DNA of 64,000 nucleotides from assembly GCF_001280085.1 (NCBI RefSeq), contig NZ_LGED01000213.1:1-64000 (forward strand), in the 5' to 3' direction. This DNA is from Saccharothrix sp. NRRL B-16348. GTDB taxonomy: Bacteria > Actinomycetota > Actinomycetes > Mycobacteriales > Pseudonocardiaceae. Shown here one piece after another: positions 35,827 to 44,700 of the stretch (positions are counted from its first letter, which is position 1; every line of letters begins with the position of its first letter). The position numbers were made by a program, and so were the translations under genes. Under the pieces are notes generated by a model that ran no database searches, was not told where the DNA came from, and worked only from the letters and a program-made list of their open reading frames with translations.

Positions 35827-37281
35827 TCAGCTGGTCAGGCGGAACGTGGCGTCGCTGCGCGCGATCTCGGTGGTGGCCGGGTCGAGCTTGAGCTGGTAGT
35901 CGTGGTGGCGGATGTAGCGGTCGGGGTAGTTGTAGGACTGGAAGGAGCTCCACGTCGAGGACGCCAACCCGGCGACTTGGCGGAACGTGGCGTCGGCCTG
36001 GAACTGCGTGGTGCCGTCGTAGGAGGCGAGCACGAAGTCGTAGTTGACGTGCCGCAGGTAGTAGCCGGGGTAGTTGACCGACTCGAACGACACCGCCGAG
36101 GAGTCGGCCAGGCCGGGCATGATCCGGAACTGGGAGTCCTGCAGCGGGCTGACGTTCGGGTCGATGCGCACGTCGAAGTTGGCGTGGCGCACGTAGCGGT
36201 CCTGCAAGTTGAACGACTGCAGGCGGTTGACCGGCCTCACGCCCCACTTGGCCAGCACGCGGCTCTCCTCGGCGGCGGTCAGGCTCATGATGCCGCCGTG
36301 GCGCTTGAGGGTGCTGCCCAGCGCGTAGTCCGACTCCGTGCGGAAGTTGTTCGTGCTGCCGAGGTTGGTCGAGGTGATCGGCATGTAGCCGCGGCCGGTT
36401 TTGAACTGGTCCAGCCACAGGCTCCATTCGTTGCGGCCGTTGAACGGCATCCACATCGGGCCCTCGACCACGTTGCCGTCGGCCGCCCAATCGTTGGAGA
36501 TGCCCATGTGGGACAAATCGCCGATCCGCGTCCACGTGCCGAGGATCGAATTGCTGCCCTCGATGGTGATCTGCCCGTCTGCGGAGGCGCGGTAGTAGCG
36601 GAAGCCGCCGACGCTGGTGGGCGACTCCACGATCTGGGTGTCGATGATGCCATGACCCGCCGCGCCTCGGTCGATGTAGAGGGTCGGCGCGGTGAACGTG
36701 CGGAAGTCGGTGGTCCGCGAGTAGTAGATGCGGTGCTTCTTGACGCCGTCGAGGGTCGCGTTCGTCGCCCAGTAGATGACGTAGTCACCGGTCGCCGGGT
36801 CGAAGATCGCCTCCGGCGCCCACGCGTCACCCGCACCGGAGATCGCGCCCGCCACGTTCAGCAGTCGCGGCGCGGACCAGTTCACCAGGTCCGCGGACTC
36901 CCAGACGACGAGCTGGGTGCTGCCCCGGTTGGCCGCGTCGTCCCACGACGTGCCGCTCTCCATGCGCAGGTCGGTGGCAATGATCCAGAACTTGTCGCTG
37001 TTGGGTGAGCGGACGATCGCCGGGTCGCGCACCCCGCGGGTGCCCACGGTGGACAGCAGGACGGGAGCGCCGTTGTTCAGGTCGTTCCAGTGCAGGCCGT
37101 CGCGGCTGTGCGCGAGGTAGATCTGCTCACCGGTCGCGTGCTCGCCGGTGAAGTGCACCATCAGGTAGCCGGTGAACGGGTCCGCGGCGGACGCGCGGTC
37201 CACGGCGAACAGGACCTGGGCACTGATCACCATGAGCATCGCACCCAGCATCGCGCCGATCCGCGACAGTGTTCGTTTCAC
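35827..37281 (-). CDS. Secreted GH43 enzyme with AbfB (CBM42)
   Basis: 484 residues; a Sec signal (IGAMLGAMLMVISAQVLFAV, cleavage near ASA). The GH43 domain has HSRDGLHWNDLNNGAPVLL, RGVRDPAIVRSPNSDKFWI, DAWAPEAIFDPATGDYVIYW and a catalytic-acid region VVEGPMWMPFNGRNEWSLW. An AbfB trefoil follows from about residue 350 (FNLQDRYVRHANFDVRID, VNYPGYYLRHVNYDFVL, YNYPDRYIRHHDYQLKL). It is related to the 33983 enzyme but divergent. Both probably act on arabinose-decorated xylan or arabinan. Only a short remnant and a hairpin separate it from the upstream gene at 37760. Confidence 0.83.
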   Translation of the reverse strand: MKRTLSRIGAMLGAMLMVISAQVLFAVDRASAADPFTGYLMVHFTGEHATGEQIYLAHSRDGLHWNDLNNGAPVLLSTVGTRGVRDPAIVRSPNSDKFWIIATDLRMESGTSWDDAANRGSTQLVVWESADLVNWSAPRLLNVAGAISGAGDAWAPEAIFDPATGDYVIYWATNATLDGVKKHRIYYSRTTDFRTFTAPTLYIDRGAAGHGIIDTQIVESPTSVGGFRYYRASADGQITIEGSNSILGTWTRIGDLSHMGISNDWAADGNVVEGPMWMPFNGRNEWSLWLDQFKTGRGYMPITSTNLGSTNNFRTESDYALGSTLKRHGGIMSLTAAEESRVLAKWGVRPVNRLQSFNLQDRYVRHANFDVRIDPNVSPLQDSQFRIMPGLADSSAVSFESVNYPGYYLRHVNYDFVLASYDGTTQFQADATFRQVAGLASSTWSSFQSYNYPDRYIRHHDYQLKLDPATTEIARSDATFRLTS

Positions 37282-37298
37282 TGGTTCTTCTCCTCGAA

Positions 37299-37426
37299 TC
37301 AGAGGGTGGGGACGATCGGGGTGATGGTGCCGTCGACGTTGAACGTCATGCGGTCGACGGTGACCTCACGAGTGGTGCCGGGGGCCTTGATGCCGAGCTC
37401 CAGCCGCTTCTGGAGCACGACACCGG
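37299..37426 (-). pseudogene. C-terminal tail of a lost glycoside hydrolase
   Basis: The minus-strand frame ends REVTVDRMTFNVDGTITPIV then PTL and a TGA at 37299-37301. The RMTFNxDGTIxPV ending is typical of GH43 and related extracellular hydrolases. Nothing upstream in frame continues it, because a terminator hairpin intervenes. It may be a scrap left by a deletion. Confidence 0.45.
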
Positions 37427-37428
37427 TT

Positions 37429-37471
37429 CTGAGCGGCACGGACCCTGGTCGGCGGGGTCCGTGCCGCTCAG
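37429..37471 (-). terminator. Terminator of the original, longer 40861 gene
   Basis: A perfect 17-bp stem (arms 37429-37445 and 37455-37471, core GAGCGGCACGGACCC) with a 9-base loop. It lies 1 base past the TGA at 37473-37475 that ends the detached domain, showing where the ancestral gene ended. Confidence 0.8.
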
Positions 37472-37472
37472 A

Positions 37473-37759
37473 TCAGTTGCAGGTGCGAGCCGGGTACGGC
37501 GCCTCGCTCTCCGTCGAGACGGATTCGCCGTCGATGGTCGCCGAGAGCTCAGCGGATGCCGCTCCCTCCGGCACGCTCACCAGTCGGGTCGTGAAAGCGT
37601 GCACCGCGTTCGCGCCGGGGCGGCCGACGCCCGGGACTTGCTGCCATACGGCGTCTCGAAGGCGACCGTGATCGGCACCTCCTCCGCGTTGGCCGCGCGC
37701 ACCGCGACGACCACCATTCCGGCCACGCAGCGGGTGCCGGCCGTCAGTTCGACATCGAG
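37473..37759 (-). pseudogene. Detached C-terminal domain of the 37760 GH43 gene
   Basis: Directly after the TGA at 37760-37762 the same frame continues LDVELTAGTRCVAGMVVVAV then VPITVAFETPYGSK. After one frameshift near 37620 it continues NAVHAFTTRLVSVPEG and ends ESEAPYPARTCN. This is the C-terminal beta domain found on many actinobacterial glycosidases (TxxCVAGKxVV...YGSKTF...APG...AFTTR). The stop plus frameshift separate it from its enzyme. Confidence 0.7.
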
Positions 37760-40700
37760 TCACGGCGCCTTCAGCGTTCCGAGGCGGGCGAGCTCATAGC
37801 TGAGCGCTCGCTCAGGGGCGTCGATCTGGTTCTGCGTGCCGACCACCCCTGCTGCCACCGTTCGCGCTTCGGCCAGCGCGTCGAGCATCGCCGCCCACGC
37901 TTCGACGGGATAGTCCCCCGAGTCGAGTGATTCGGCGTACGCGATCGCAGCACCCAGGTCGCCCTTGTCGAGTGGCTGGTTCTGCGACGTCAGCGTGTCG
38001 CTCAGCAGGAAGCGGTCGAAGTCGACGCGGCCGCCGGTCTGCTGGGTCGCGTAGTTGAACAGTGCCAACCTGTGTCCCATGAAGTGAATCGATCCGGCGA
38101 ACTCGAGTGGCCCGACGGCGTTGCCGAGTTTGGTCCAATCAATCCCGTTCAAGCTGTAATAGAAAGTCGTGAAGAGCTGCCCCGGACTCCGGGCGAAGTC
38201 CAGATCTGCCTTCAGGTGCACCTCCGCGGCACCTCCGAGCGCCGTAGCGGTGCCCGGGAGGAAGCTCTCGATCGCCGACTGGTCGATCGGTTCGGTGAAG
38301 GGACGTCCGCGATGGACGACTCCCACCGTGTTCACCCCGTTCACGCGCTTGACCGCGATGTACGAGAAGTCGTGACCGAACGCCGCAAGACCGGCGACGT
38401 CGCCGTTGTTCATGCCCGAGACGTCCAGCTTCGTCTCGGCCGACTGCCGGGGTCCGAAGGAGCGCTGCGAGAGCGTGTTGCGAGCTTCTTCGAGCCAGGT
38501 GAGCTCGCCACCGGGGCTGCGGTGGGTGTACGCACCGGTCACGACCTTGCCGGCCGTCAACCGCAGCCACCCCTGGCGGTCCGTGAGCGACCAGTACCGG
38601 TTGTCGGGCGCGTGGTTCCATTCCCAGGCCAGGTCGAGGTTCGACCCGTTCGGGGCGATTTCATCGGGATGCGGCGGCTCGGCGGCCGGTCGCCCGACGA
38701 GTGAAACGTCGTCGACCTTGTAGTCCATGAGGTGCGCGTTGGGGTCTGACGACGGATTGCTCACCCAGGGGGTCTCGATGAAGATGCGGACATCGGAGAG
38801 AGCCTGGGATGCAGGAATCGTGAACGACCCGGACACCTTGCCCCAGTTCCCGCGGGTCACGGCCGTGGCGGGCGAGAGGTTGGCGAAGGTCACGTCGCTG
38901 CCGCCGTACCGGGCAGTGATGAGGAACTGCTTGGTCGCCGGGCTCGCGGGGTTGTCGTACTTGATCCATGCCGAGACGTCGTACGTGACGCCGTGCTGCA
39001 CCTTGCCGGTGACGTTCTGCGCCGGCCCCGATCCCGTGGCGTTCCTCCCGGTGACGGCGAGAGCCGTCGAGCCGGTGTGTGCGTCGGTCGTCGTCGAGAG
39101 CGTCGCGCCGTCGTTGGCGATCCAGCCCGCTGTGCTTCCGGACTCCACGCCGGGATTGCCGAAGAGTTCGACGCCGACCAGCGTCTCGTCGATGTCGGGT
39201 GGTGTCGGCACCGTCCACTGCTCGTCCTGGTAGGGACGGTGCGGTGCGTCGTTGTCGAAGTCGTCGGACACGACGATGCTCTTGAGCCGCTCGAAGCGCT
39301 CCTGCTCAGGGGTGAGCCTGATCGGCTTCTGGAAGACACCGTCGACCGGCACGACGCCGTTGTTGCCGAAGGTCGGCCACCCGTCGCTCCAGGTCGCCGG
39401 GATCAGCGCCGGAATGCGACCGACCGGATACGAGTCGCGGAAGAAGAAGCCGTACCAGTCGTCGTCGCCCGCGTCGTTCGAGATGGGCACAAGGCCGCCC
39501 TGGGCGAATCCGTTCGAGTTCAGCGCTCCACGGGACTCGTAGGGCGCCGGGGTAGCCGCGAGGCGCCCGAGCAGTTCGGTCGAGCGGAACATGACGACCT
39601 GGCGACCGTCGCTGCGCCAGGTGATCATCACCACGTAGTAGTAGCCGTCGATGAACGCCAGCTGGGCGCCCTCGAAGATGCCGCCGTCGTCGCCGATGTA
39701 CGGCTTGCTCGCGTAGTCGCTGCGCCGGATTACGTCTGGAAAGTCCTGCTCGACCGCCGTCAGCGTCGGGTTCAGCCGAACCGCGCTGGCGCCACCGCCA
39801 CCGTAGAAGATGTACGGCGTTCCGCCGTTGGCGTCGTCGAAGAAGAGCGATGGGTCGTGGAAGCCTCGACCGAACGCCGTCTTGGTCCACGCTCCGCTCT
39901 CGATGTCGTCGGTGCGGTAGAGGAAGGCGCCGCCGAGGTTGAGCGAATTGATCAGCACGTAGTAGGTGCCGTCGTGGAAGCGGATCGACGAGGCCCACTG
40001 CCCCTCGCCGTAGGAGTTCCGGCCGTTGCGCAGGGACGCGGCATCACTGATGTCGAGGCGATCGAACGCGTAGCTCACGATCTCCCAGTTGACGAGGTCG
40101 TACGACTTCATGATCGGTGCGCCCGGGCTGAGATGCATCGTCGTGCTGACCATGTAGTAGACGTCGCGCCCTTCGTCGTTCTGCGACGCGGGGACGCGCT
40201 CGACACTGACATCCGGCACGTCGGCATTGAGCATGGGAACCGCGTAGGTGCCCTCGCCGGTGTCCGTCGTCGTATACGAGGAATCGGGATTCCATTCGTC
40301 AGCGACGCGGACGAGCTGCCACTGCTGGTTGCTGCCGCCCCAGTCGGCGTACTGCACGACGTTGCCGCCGTCGGCGGTCGAGGCGTTCTGGACTTCGACG
40401 GCCTTGCCGCTGTTGCGGTTGATCAGCCTGACGTAGCCGCTGTCGGAGTCGGCCAGCCGGAACTGCTGGTTCGTGCCGTTGTGGTCCGTCCACTGCTGGA
40501 CCTGCGCGCCATCGGCGGTCGACCAGTTGCCCACTTCGAGGACCTTGCCGGAGTTCTTCGACTTCAACCGGTAGTAACCATCACCGGAGTCCACGAACTG
40601 CCACTGCTGGTTCGCTCCGTCGTGACGAGTCCACTGGTGGATCGCCGCCCCATCGGCGCTGCTCACGCCCGCCACGTCCAACGCCTTGCCGCTGCTGCGG

Positions 40701-40861
40701 TTCACCAGCACATACCAGGCGCCGGTGTCCACCGTGGCAGCCGACGCCGGCGTCGTGGACACCGCGAGCAACCCACCCACGAACGCCACCGCCGCCGCAG
40801 CGGCCACCCCCGACCGCCACCGACCACGCCACCTCGCGGCGCGCCCAAACCCAACCGACAT
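37760..40861 (-). CDS. Large secreted multidomain GH43 enzyme (ricin-B/CBM13, GH43, CBM, GH43_C2-like, FIVAR)
   Basis: 1,033 residues from ATG 40861 (GAGAGGAAAG upstream). Sec signal (AAAAVAFVGGLLAVSTTPA). Domains: ricin-B CBM13 with QxW repeats (WQFVDSGDGYYRLKSKNSGK) at about 40-180; GH43 at about 187-515 (GRGFHDPSLFFDD, GGIFEGAQLAFIDGYYYVV); a CBM4/22-like domain at about 557-715 (VELFGNPGVESGSTAGWIAN); a concanavalin-like GH43_C2 domain at about 740-950 (LDLAWEWNHAPDNRYWSLTD); and a FIVAR-like three-helix bundle at about 960-1025. It probably attacks xylan or arabinoxylan. It ends ELARLGTLKAP at a TGA that cuts off a further domain. Operators TGTTAGCGCTAACA and TGTGAACGATAACA precede it. 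Confidence 0.85.
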   Translation of the reverse strand: MSVGFGRAARWRGRWRSGVAAAAAVAFVGGLLAVSTTPASAATVDTGAWYVLVNRSSGKALDVAGVSSADGAAIHQWTRHDGANQQWQFVDSGDGYYRLKSKNSGKVLEVGNWSTADGAQVQQWTDHNGTNQQFRLADSDSGYVRLINRNSGKAVEVQNASTADGGNVVQYADWGGSNQQWQLVRVADEWNPDSSYTTTDTGEGTYAVPMLNADVPDVSVERVPASQNDEGRDVYYMVSTTMHLSPGAPIMKSYDLVNWEIVSYAFDRLDISDAASLRNGRNSYGEGQWASSIRFHDGTYYVLINSLNLGGAFLYRTDDIESGAWTKTAFGRGFHDPSLFFDDANGGTPYIFYGGGGASAVRLNPTLTAVEQDFPDVIRRSDYASKPYIGDDGGIFEGAQLAFIDGYYYVVMITWRSDGRQVVMFRSTELLGRLAATPAPYESRGALNSNGFAQGGLVPISNDAGDDDWYGFFFRDSYPVGRIPALIPATWSDGWPTFGNNGVVPVDGVFQKPIRLTPEQERFERLKSIVVSDDFDNDAPHRPYQDEQWTVPTPPDIDETLVGVELFGNPGVESGSTAGWIANDGATLSTTTDAHTGSTALAVTGRNATGSGPAQNVTGKVQHGVTYDVSAWIKYDNPASPATKQFLITARYGGSDVTFANLSPATAVTRGNWGKVSGSFTIPASQALSDVRIFIETPWVSNPSSDPNAHLMDYKVDDVSLVGRPAAEPPHPDEIAPNGSNLDLAWEWNHAPDNRYWSLTDRQGWLRLTAGKVVTGAYTHRSPGGELTWLEEARNTLSQRSFGPRQSAETKLDVSGMNNGDVAGLAAFGHDFSYIAVKRVNGVNTVGVVHRGRPFTEPIDQSAIESFLPGTATALGGAAEVHLKADLDFARSPGQLFTTFYYSLNGIDWTKLGNAVGPLEFAGSIHFMGHRLALFNYATQQTGGRVDFDRFLLSDTLTSQNQPLDKGDLGAAIAYAESLDSGDYPVEAWAAMLDALAEARTVAAGVVGTQNQIDAPERALSYELARLGTLKAP

Positions 40862-40959
40862 AAGGTCTTTCCTCTCATCATCGAGACCATCGACCTGAGA
40901 CGGGGCCACGGCGGCGAGGACGCCGACGACACCCCCTCCACGAACAAACAGGCTTCTCG

Positions 40960-40973
40960 TGTTAGCGCTAACA
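40960..40973. promoter_or_regulatory. Perfect LacI-type operator before the 1,033-residue GH43 gene
   Basis: TGTTAGCGCTAACA, a perfect 14-bp palindrome 99 bases upstream of the start codon, of the same class as the sites at 33405 and 33603. Confidence 0.8.
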
Positions 40974-41064
40974 ACAGCCGCGGCGGCGGACCGGGCGGGA
41001 ATATGCGGATATATGGGCGATCAGGAAACTGACGGACGGTGCCGTGGAACACGCCACGACAGAC

Positions 41065-41078
41065 TGTGAACGATAACA
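41065..41078. promoter_or_regulatory. Second LacI-type operator before the GH43 gene
   Basis: TGTGAACGATAACA, 105 bases further upstream than the perfect site (about ten helical turns). It is a hybrid of the TGTTAxCG and TGTGAxCG half-site types. The remaining 41079-41408 shows no gene. Confidence 0.6.
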
Positions 41079-41408
41079 ACCACGGCGTCAAGATGTAACG
41101 GGAAGGTTTTCAGGGGAGTCCCAGATGAGACGCCGGGCCTCACCGGGTCCCGCTCCCACGATGACGAACTGATGGTGTTCCACACGATCCCCTCACCGGT
41201 GTGCACCACCGACGTGGCAGCGGTCAGGAGGCGGGAGACGTCGGCGTAACGTCCTGACGGTGAAGCGGAGGACACCGTCTGGACCCTGTCGAGCTGGACC
41301 TCCGGGGCGGTGCAGCACCGCCGGCCGCCTCGGCCGGCAACGAGCCCACCGCACGGTGATCACGCAGGTCACCCCGCGGGCTGGTTCACAACGACACCTA
41401 AGCCGGCC

Positions 41409-42809
41409 CTAGGTGGGCGGGATGTTCTGGTTGAGGCGGAAGAAGTTGTCCGGGTCGTACGCGCGTTTGAGGGCCTTGAGCCGGTCGTACTTCGCCGACC
41501 CGTAGGCCTGGCGGACGCGTTCTCCACCCTCGTCCATCAGGAAGTTCACGTAGACGCCGGTGTGGTGCGGCGCGAGTGCCGACCAGTAGGAACGTGCCCA
41601 CTGGCGTTCGACTTCGAAACCCTCGCCGGTCGTGCTGTTGCCGTTGATGTTGAACGTGAAGCCGGTGTTCCGGCCGTTGAAGGCGGTCTCGTCCTCGCCG
41701 ACGCGGGCGACCGCTCCGCCCATCTGCCACAGGGCCACGCTCGTCACCGGCGACACGATCCGGCTGCCGTGCTCGGCCATGACGTCGATGACGCCGTCAC
41801 TGAGCCCGGCCACATCGCAGGCCCTGAAGTAGTACCACCAGCCGTGCGGGAAGCTCGGATCGAACATCGACTGGTGGGCCAGGTACGGCTTGGGCTTGCA
41901 CAGGTCCAGCAGCGGTCGACCGAAGGACTTCAGCGGTCGCACCACCCGCTCGCCGTCCTCCACCGAACCCACGTGGCACGCCGTGACGGCGATGACGTGC
42001 TTGCCCACCAGGGACGGCGGGATCATCGGCAGCGCGAGGACGCGCCGCTGCACGACGATCGTCATCAGCTCGTCCGGGCAGTCGGCGATCCAGTCGCGGT
42101 AGAACTCCAGGACCTTCGGGGCGTCCTCCATCGGCCAGAACACCGGTCCCGCGAAGACGTTCGGCCCCAAGGGGTGCAACCGGAACTCGAACTCGGTCAC
42201 GATCCCGAAGTTGCCGCCACCTCCCCGTATCCCCCAGAAGAGGTCGGCGTTGTGGTTCTCGGCGGCCCGCACGAACCCGCCGTCGGCGGTGACGACGTCG
42301 ACCGAGAGCAGGGCGTCGATCGTGAGCCCGTACTTGCGCATCATCCAGCCGATACCGCCACCGAGCGTGAGGCCGGCGACCCCTGTGTGGGTGACGATGC
42401 CGGACGTCACCGCGAGCCCGAACTCCTGGGTCTCGCGGTCGAGGTCCCCTAGGACCACGCCCGCCTGTACACGTGCTGTCCGACCATCGGGGTCGACCCG
42501 GATCCCCTTCATCAGGGACAGGTCGATGACCATGCCGCCGTCGCAGACCGAGTAACCGGGGAAGCTGTGCCCTCCGCCCCGTACCGCCACGAGGAGCCCG
42601 TGCTTCCTGGCGAAGCGGACCGCGGACCGGACGTCCGCGACGCCGGCGCAGCGCACGATGAGGCCGGGGTGTCGGTGGATCGAACCGTTCCACACCCTGC
42701 GGTACTGCTCGTAACCCAGGTCACCCGGACGAATGACTTCACCACGCAACGTCGTCGCGAGCTCCTCGACGGCGGGCTGATCGATGTGAACCTGCTCGGT
42801 GCTGGTCAC
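41409..42809 (-). CDS. FAD-binding oxidoreductase, berberine-bridge-enzyme (BBE) type
   Basis: 466 residues. The PCMH-type FAD domain has LLVAVRGGGHSFPGYSV, with the His that normally forms the 8-alpha bond to FAD. The second covalent site is not conserved: where bicovalent enzymes have GxC, this protein reads TSGIVTHTGVAGLTLGGGIG, with no Cys. The C-terminal BBE segment KYDRLKALKRAYDPDNFFRL and NQNIPP is intact. No signal peptide, so it is cytoplasmic. It should oxidise an alcohol or sugar-type substrate with O2. It diverges from the LuxR gene with 141 bases between. Confidence 0.85.
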   Translation of the reverse strand: MTSTEQVHIDQPAVEELATTLRGEVIRPGDLGYEQYRRVWNGSIHRHPGLIVRCAGVADVRSAVRFARKHGLLVAVRGGGHSFPGYSVCDGGMVIDLSLMKGIRVDPDGRTARVQAGVVLGDLDRETQEFGLAVTSGIVTHTGVAGLTLGGGIGWMMRKYGLTIDALLSVDVVTADGGFVRAAENHNADLFWGIRGGGGNFGIVTEFEFRLHPLGPNVFAGPVFWPMEDAPKVLEFYRDWIADCPDELMTIVVQRRVLALPMIPPSLVGKHVIAVTACHVGSVEDGERVVRPLKSFGRPLLDLCKPKPYLAHQSMFDPSFPHGWWYYFRACDVAGLSDGVIDVMAEHGSRIVSPVTSVALWQMGGAVARVGEDETAFNGRNTGFTFNINGNSTTGEGFEVERQWARSYWSALAPHHTGVYVNFLMDEGGERVRQAYGSAKYDRLKALKRAYDPDNFFRLNQNIPPT

Positions 42810-42950
42810 GTCGTCATGTTAGTCAATCCGGCGGATGGACGCTCGCCCAAGTGGCCGAGCCCTGAACACCTGATGGAGCGCGCCCTTGACCAGCTCGGCT
42901 GGTGAGGATCGTGCGATGCCGCTGTGTCCGCACGAGACCACAATGGAGCG

Positions 42951-44582
42951 GTGACGACTGATGGGCTCGAGCAGGGGCGGGCGTCCTTCGCGCAGCGCTC
43001 GTGGGGCGTCGCGTACGCCCAGCTCGCGGCGGCGGATGCCGACACACCTCTCGGCCTCGACGACCTTGAACGATTCGGACTCGCCGCGTACCTGGCTGGC
43101 CACGACGAAGTGTCCACCCGCGTGTGGACTCGTGCCCACCATGCAGCCCTTCTCCGTGACGATCCGCAGCGCGCCGCGCGCAACGCCGTTCTGATCGGTT
43201 CCGGTCTGATGTTCCGAGGCGAGGTCGCGCCGGCGGTCGGGTGGTTCGCACGCGCCGGACGAGTGCTCGAAGGCTGCGACGAGTGCGCCGAACAGTCCTG
43301 GCTGCTGACCTGGAACGCGTTCGCGCGGATGTGGGGCGGGGACCCCTCGGGTGCGGAGCCGGCGTTCACCGAGAGCGTCCAGGCCGGTCGGCGCTTCGGT
43401 GACCTCGACCTGGTGACGATGGCACGGCTCGGCGAGGGCATGTGCCTGGTCATGCAAGGGCACGGCCCGGCGGGCGTCGGTCTGCTGGACGAGGTCATGG
43501 CCGGGGTGACGTCCGGCGAAGTCACGCCGATGTACGCCGGGATCGCCTACTGCACCGTGATCGCGGCCTGCTCGGACCTGTTCGACCTGCGCCGCGCCCG
43601 TGAGTGGACCGCGGCGCTCACCCACTGGTGCGACTCCCAGCCCGAACTCGTCCCGTACCGGGGCAACTGCCTGGTCCACCGGTGCGAACTCATGCAGATG
43701 CAAGGCGCGTGGAACGACGCGCTCCAAGCCGCCGAACAAGCGTGCGCCCTCCTGTCCGGCCCGGTCAAGTGGGACACACTCGGCGCGGCGTACTACCAGC
43801 TCGGCGAGCTGCAACGGCTGCGCGGCGAGTTCACCAGCGCCGAGGAGAACTACCGCAAGGCTGATGAAACCGGCCGCCGGCCCGAGCCGGGTCTCGCGCT
43901 GCTCAGACTGGCGCAGGGACGCATCGACGTGGCCGCCGCCGTGATGCGCCGCGCCGTCGCCGAAACCGACGACCCGTCCGCGCGGTCGCGGATCCTGCCC
44001 GCGTACGTCGAGGTCATGATCGCCGCCGGCGATGTGCCGTCTGCCCGAACGGGAGCCGACGAGCTCGCGCAGATCGCAGGGGCGCTCGACGCCCCCTACC
44101 TGGACGCGGTGGCCGCGTCGGCCGCCGGAGCGGTCCTGCTCGCCGGAGGCGACGCGCGATCGGCGCTGCGGAAGCTCCGACTCGCCGCATCGGCGTGGCG
44201 CGAGTTGGACGCTCCGCACGAGACCGCGCGCGTCCGGGTGCTCACCGGGCTGGCCTGCCGCGCGCTCGACGATCCCGAGACCTCCGCGATGGAACTCCGC
44301 GGCGCACGAACCGTCTTCGAGCGACTTGGGGCCACACCGGACATCGAGCGGGTCGACGCACTCACGACGTTGCCGCACAGGAACGCCCCCGGCGGCCTGA
44401 CCGCGCGCGAGGTGGAAGTGCTGAGGCTGGTCGCGTCCGGCAGGACGAACCGCGCGATCGCCCAGGAGCTCGGCCTCTCCGAGAAAACCGTCGCCCGCCA
44501 CATCAGCAACTGCTTCACCAAGATCCGAGTGTCGTCCCGCGCCGCGGCCACCGCCTACGCGTACGAACACGCCCTGGTCTGA
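42951..44582 (+). CDS. LuxR-family regulator with TPR-like helical domain
   Basis: 543 residues from GTG 42951 (TGGAG upstream); an earlier GTG at 42924 is less well supported. Residues about 1-470 form tetratricopeptide-like helical pairs (YYQLGELQRLRGEFTSAEEN, YRKADETGRR). The C-terminal HTH is complete: GGLTAREVEVLRLVASGRTN and AIAQELGLSEKTVARHIS. There is no Walker A, so it is not a full LAL/MalT ATPase. It lies between the divergent flavin oxidase and the downstream methyltransferase, and likely controls both. Confidence 0.83.
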   Translation: MTTDGLEQGRASFAQRSWGVAYAQLAAADADTPLGLDDLERFGLAAYLAGHDEVSTRVWTRAHHAALLRDDPQRAARNAVLIGSGLMFRGEVAPAVGWFARAGRVLEGCDECAEQSWLLTWNAFARMWGGDPSGAEPAFTESVQAGRRFGDLDLVTMARLGEGMCLVMQGHGPAGVGLLDEVMAGVTSGEVTPMYAGIAYCTVIAACSDLFDLRRAREWTAALTHWCDSQPELVPYRGNCLVHRCELMQMQGAWNDALQAAEQACALLSGPVKWDTLGAAYYQLGELQRLRGEFTSAEENYRKADETGRRPEPGLALLRLAQGRIDVAAAVMRRAVAETDDPSARSRILPAYVEVMIAAGDVPSARTGADELAQIAGALDAPYLDAVAASAAGAVLLAGGDARSALRKLRLAASAWRELDAPHETARVRVLTGLACRALDDPETSAMELRGARTVFERLGATPDIERVDALTTLPHRNAPGGLTAREVEVLRLVASGRTNRAIAQELGLSEKTVARHISNCFTKIRVSSRAAATAYAYEHALV

Positions 44583-44700
44583 GGTGCGAGTGGACAGAAC
44601 TGCCCACGTCCCTCGCGCGGACTTGGGCAGATTACCGGAAGCCGACCGGCACCTCCCGCGCCTAACGTCGGGTTGTCAGGGCAATGGAAGGGAGCCGGAC

